From Clostridia bacterium (GTDB taxonomy: Bacteria > Bacillota > Clostridia > DUPQ01), in assembly GCA_028690885.1 (NCBI GenBank), contig JAQVAJ010000109.1, positions 1 to 5,957 of the forward strand: 5,957 nt of DNA, in the 5' to 3' direction. Position 1 is the first letter of the stretch. The number at the start of each line of letters is the position of its first letter. Below are positions 3,267-5,957 of the stretch, piece by piece. Position numbers and translations under genes: made by a program. The notes below the pieces were generated by a model. The model was not told the DNA's origin. It saw nothing but the letters and a program-made list of their open reading frames with translations, and made no database searches.

Positions 3267-5957
3267 CATTGATATCTATAGCCTTAATAACCATTGTTTT
3301 AATTGGAATAATATTTTCCAACTTTCTCGTCCCAGATTTAGTCAAATACTACGGAATCGAATCACAGCGAATCTATCGGGAGTTCAGAGTAGAAAAGAAT
3401 AATCTTGGTGAGGTTGTGGCAGTTCTTATTTGTAGTATCCTAATCGGATTAGCTGTATTTGTTTTTTACAAGGGTATTCACTCTTTCTTGGCTTATTGTT
3501 TATCCGATGATTTAATTGATTTTTTTATAAAAAACCGTGGTGTCTTCTCTGTATCTGGTGTTGAAAAGCAAAATCCATTCATTGGATCCAATATTATCTT
3601 CGGAGTTCTCATTAATCCTCTAATACAGTTGGTGAGTATTTACACTTTGGTAGAAATAACTAAACACTTTATGCTAAGGTTAAATAAGAAGTTTGAAAGT
3701 GATTTTTTCTCGGCTACATCGTTGGTTTATTTCAGTTCCTTTGGCATTCTAGTTTTCATATTATCTGATATAGTTTCTTATTTGCAATCTGTATCCTTAC
3801 TTAATACTCTTACTAATGTCATTTTCTTAATAGGCTCAAAAGTTGCTTACTTAATAATCGCCTTTGGAATATGGCATATCCAGCTTTTAAATAATAAAAA
3901 CTATTCCATTGCATTATTTTCAGACCTGAAAATGAACGGATTTGAAAGGATGTTAATAACAAAACCATTATTTTTATTAATCTTCACTTACTTTGTTGTG
4001 GTTATTCTAAATCTTCCTCTGTACTTGGGTTTACAATGGAATGGTAGTATATGGGTGGTATTCGTATCTCTGTTGTGTGGCATTGGGTTGTTTTTCGTAT
4101 TATTAATATTTACACTTTCTAAAGGTTATAATTATTTAGGGGTATACATGTTAGATGAAAATCGAGAGCATCAACTATTCAATAAATGGCAATTCAAATT
4201 CTTAAAGAAAAGAACCATTCTAATCGTTTTAACTGTTATTGTCCTTTTCTCCATATTAATGTCTATAAAAGGATTTTTCTTCTATGCTTTTTATCTAATG
4301 ATGTTTTTTACGTTACTTTCTCTTCTTATTTTCGGTGGTTATGGAATAATTTCATTATTGAACAAGTCAACAATTCATTGGAAGATTGCATTTCAAATGC
4401 TTTATTCTTCGGTTTTTGCTTTAATTCCACTGTTAATAGCATTGCTGCTTGTTCTGACTCTATTCTCTGTCAGACCTAAAACAATTAAAGAAAATGTTTT
4501 TGACGAATACCAAACTGCAATTATTGATGCCAATGGAAACTTAATTTATAAATCAGCAAATAATTCTGAAAACCCAAGTATCCCTTTATCTTATAATGAA
4601 CTTCCACATTTTTTAGTGAAGGCTCTAATATGCAAAGAGGATAAGGCTTTATTCAAACAAAACAATCTACTGTTTAACAGAACAAACTGGCATGGTACAT
4701 CAATGAATTTTCTTGTAAGAAGAGGAGGTTCAAATATCAATCAACAATTAATAAAAAACTTGGCATTTAAAGGTTTTTTCCCACAAGAGTTCCAAAGAAA
4801 GTACGCAGAAATGATAGCAAGTTACCAATTATCAATGTCAGTGAACCCGAAAACAATCCTTAATAACTATGTTAATAATGTGTCTTTCAACGGAGGCATG
4901 GGGCACACAGGAATTGTTAATGCGAGTTACTATACATTCGGCAGAAATATTGGTCAACTCAATGAACTTGAGTTACTATACCTTACATTCACACTTCATC
5001 GTGGCAGTTCATTCAAGACAGAATCCAATATTATTTCTTATAAGGAGGTTCATCTACATACTTCTGAAATAAAAGATAAGCTGCTTGTATATGCTGAAAA
5101 TTGGTACAATAAAGGGTTGTTGACCAAGAAAGAGATAAAGAAATTACGGAATCAAAAACTTGATTTTACTAATTTGCCGTATCATTTAAATAATTCAACT
5201 TCTAAAAATACGTTTTTTCAAAACCAAATTCGTGTTTTTAAAGAAAATATTGGCTTTGTATATACCAGTACATTAAATAAAAATGTAGACGATAAAATAT
5301 TAACAGCTGTCAATAATTTTTTTAATTATTTTTCTGATCAAAAAAGACAAGGAAATTTAGAATTATACGGGGCTGCATTAGTGGTTGAGGTAAAGACCGG
5401 CAAGATTTTGGGGCATTACGGAGGAAATGCGCGTGTTGATCTCGTAGATTTTGGAGAAGGCTTTCAAACGGGGTCGATTATTAAACCTTTTGTGCTATTA
5501 GAATTGTTAGAAGCAGGTCATGATATTAAATTGTATGACGGCAAAAGAAATAAACAAGTAGCAAATAACTACAATAAAATGAATAGTAATCTGTATAAAG
5601 ATGCCAAAGGGATATTAGGTCCTTCTCTTAATTCCCCATTCAGTAACATTGATGAAATAACACCTCCTATCTCATTATTTCAATCTGTTGAAGAACATTT
5701 CAGCCTTATGAATATAGGTAATGACAGCACTATTAATTTGGAAGATACTCTGAACTATTCCTGGAATAAAATCAATTACCCCTTAGGTAGTCGAAGAATG
5801 ACTATTTGGGATATTGCACAAGCATACCAAACACTCTTTAATAAAGGGCAGTATGTGAAAATTCATTGTCTGAGTTCAGTAATGGATCCATATAATTATG
5901 AAAGTAAAAATATCGCTGTTGAGCAGAAGGAAGTGTATAAAGCAAAGAATACCGATA
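3263..5957 (+). CDS. Polytopic membrane protein fused to GT51 glycosyltransferase and transpeptidase-like domains (PBP1-like), 898 aa visible, 3' end outside window
   Basis: The frame is open from ATG at 3263 to the window edge. About ten hydrophobic helices lie near residues 3-23, 50-69, 109-131, 150-172, 185-207, 233-256, 262-286, 317-337, 338-366 and 380-402. A GT51 domain (about 418-585), which polymerises lipid II into glycan strands, opens with AIIDANGNLIY. It keeps ED..F (E459), GGSNINQQLIKNL (488-500), RKYAE (E516) and the KTILNNYVN...GIVNAS region; both catalytic Glu positions are present, but the usual H-G after ED..F is missing. A transpeptidase-like domain starts near 702 with LYGAALVVEVKTGKILGHYG. 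SIIK (S738, K741) gives the acyl-acceptor Ser and Lys, but the expected SxN reads SVE (808-810). MTIWDIAQAYQTLFNKGQYV (846-865) is typical of class A PBPs. KTG would lie beyond the edge. Positive loops fit an outside N-terminus and periplasmic catalytic domains. Normal class A PBPs have one anchor, so this is not a housekeeping PBP. The ATGA overlap with the lipoprotein gene sets the start; no ribosome binding site is visible. Confidence 0.88.
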   Translation, partial: MTLISIALITIVLIGIIFSNFLVPDLVKYYGIESQRIYREFRVEKNNLGEVVAVLICSILIGLAVFVFYKGIHSFLAYCLSDDLIDFFIKNRGVFSVSGVEKQNPFIGSNIIFGVLINPLIQLVSIYTLVEITKHFMLRLNKKFESDFFSATSLVYFSSFGILVFILSDIVSYLQSVSLLNTLTNVIFLIGSKVAYLIIAFGIWHIQLLNNKNYSIALFSDLKMNGFERMLITKPLFLLIFTYFVVVILNLPLYLGLQWNGSIWVVFVSLLCGIGLFFVLLIFTLSKGYNYLGVYMLDENREHQLFNKWQFKFLKKRTILIVLTVIVLFSILMSIKGFFFYAFYLMMFFTLLSLLIFGGYGIISLLNKSTIHWKIAFQMLYSSVFALIPLLIALLLVLTLFSVRPKTIKENVFDEYQTAIIDANGNLIYKSANNSENPSIPLSYNELPHFLVKALICKEDKALFKQNNLLFNRTNWHGTSMNFLVRRGGSNINQQLIKNLAFKGFFPQEFQRKYAEMIASYQLSMSVNPKTILNNYVNNVSFNGGMGHTGIVNASYYTFGRNIGQLNELELLYLTFTLHRGSSFKTESNIISYKEVHLHTSEIKDKLLVYAENWYNKGLLTKKEIKKLRNQKLDFTNLPYHLNNSTSKNTFFQNQIRVFKENIGFVYTSTLNKNVDDKILTAVNNFFNYFSDQKRQGNLELYGAALVVEVKTGKILGHYGGNARVDLVDFGEGFQTGSIIKPFVLLELLEAGHDIKLYDGKRNKQVANNYNKMNSNLYKDAKGILGPSLNSPFSNIDEITPPISLFQSVEEHFSLMNIGNDSTINLEDTLNYSWNKINYPLGSRRMTIWDIAQAYQTLFNKGQYVKIHCLSSVMDPYNYESKNIAVEQKEVYKAKNTD

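Noticed and set aside
4186..4479. Plus-strand open frame of 97 codons within the PBP-like gene
   Set aside because: It lies in another frame of a gene whose own frame is continuous and carries predicted membrane helices; its hydrophobic Cys/Phe-rich product mirrors the T-rich membrane-coding DNA.
4869..5072. Plus-strand open frame of 67 codons within the GT51-coding part
   Set aside because: The overlapping frame holds conserved GT51 motifs; this one has no ribosome binding site or recognisable motif.
3263..5957. Housekeeping PBP1A or PBP1C
   Set aside because: About ten membrane helices precede GT51, the H-G after ED..F is missing, SxN appears changed, and the gene is tightly linked to unfamiliar genes; these do not fit a standard cell-wall synthase.

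Overview
The window looks like chromosomal accessory DNA from a member of the Bacteroidetes. Supporting signs are a TAnnTTTG-type promoter element, A-rich translation starts with little Shine-Dalgarno sequence, AT-rich coding sequence, and an IS21-type transposase of the kind common in that phylum. No gene here is specific enough to name a genus.

Layout. Positions 1 to about 812 are one end of an IS21-family insertion sequence, carried on the minus strand: the N-terminal 214 codons of istA, its ribosome binding site, and a terminal block of four 23-bp tandem repeats ending near 806. Its other end, the rest of istA and any istB lie outside the window. Positions 813-997 are an AT-rich non-coding stretch with a likely promoter and a short palindrome. 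From 998 to the right edge runs one compact plus-strand operon of four genes: a 55-aa small protein (998-1165), a 434-aa four-helix membrane protein with long coiled coils on both sides (1162-2466), a 259-aa lipoprotein with a von Willebrand A-like fold (2487-3266), and an unusual penicillin-binding-protein relative of at least 898 aa that is cut by the window edge (3263-5957). Two of the three junctions are 4-bp ATGA overlaps and the third gap is 20 bp.

The last gene is the centre of interest. About ten predicted transmembrane helices precede a GT51 peptidoglycan glycosyltransferase domain that keeps both catalytic glutamates. A transpeptidase-like domain follows, with an intact SxxK serine but what appears to be a changed SxN motif. 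Ordinary class A PBPs have a single membrane anchor. Charge distribution places the GT51 and transpeptidase domains in the periplasm, the lipoprotein in the periplasm or at the outer membrane, and the coiled coils of the 434-aa protein in the cytoplasm.

My inference is that the operon encodes a membrane-spanning envelope machine that links a cytoplasmic event, through a MIDAS-like lipoprotein, to local peptidoglycan synthesis. Its position beside an IS and its unfamiliar gene set fit an accessory system for defence, stress or element maintenance. The sequence does not decide between these, and I do not recognise the set as a described system.
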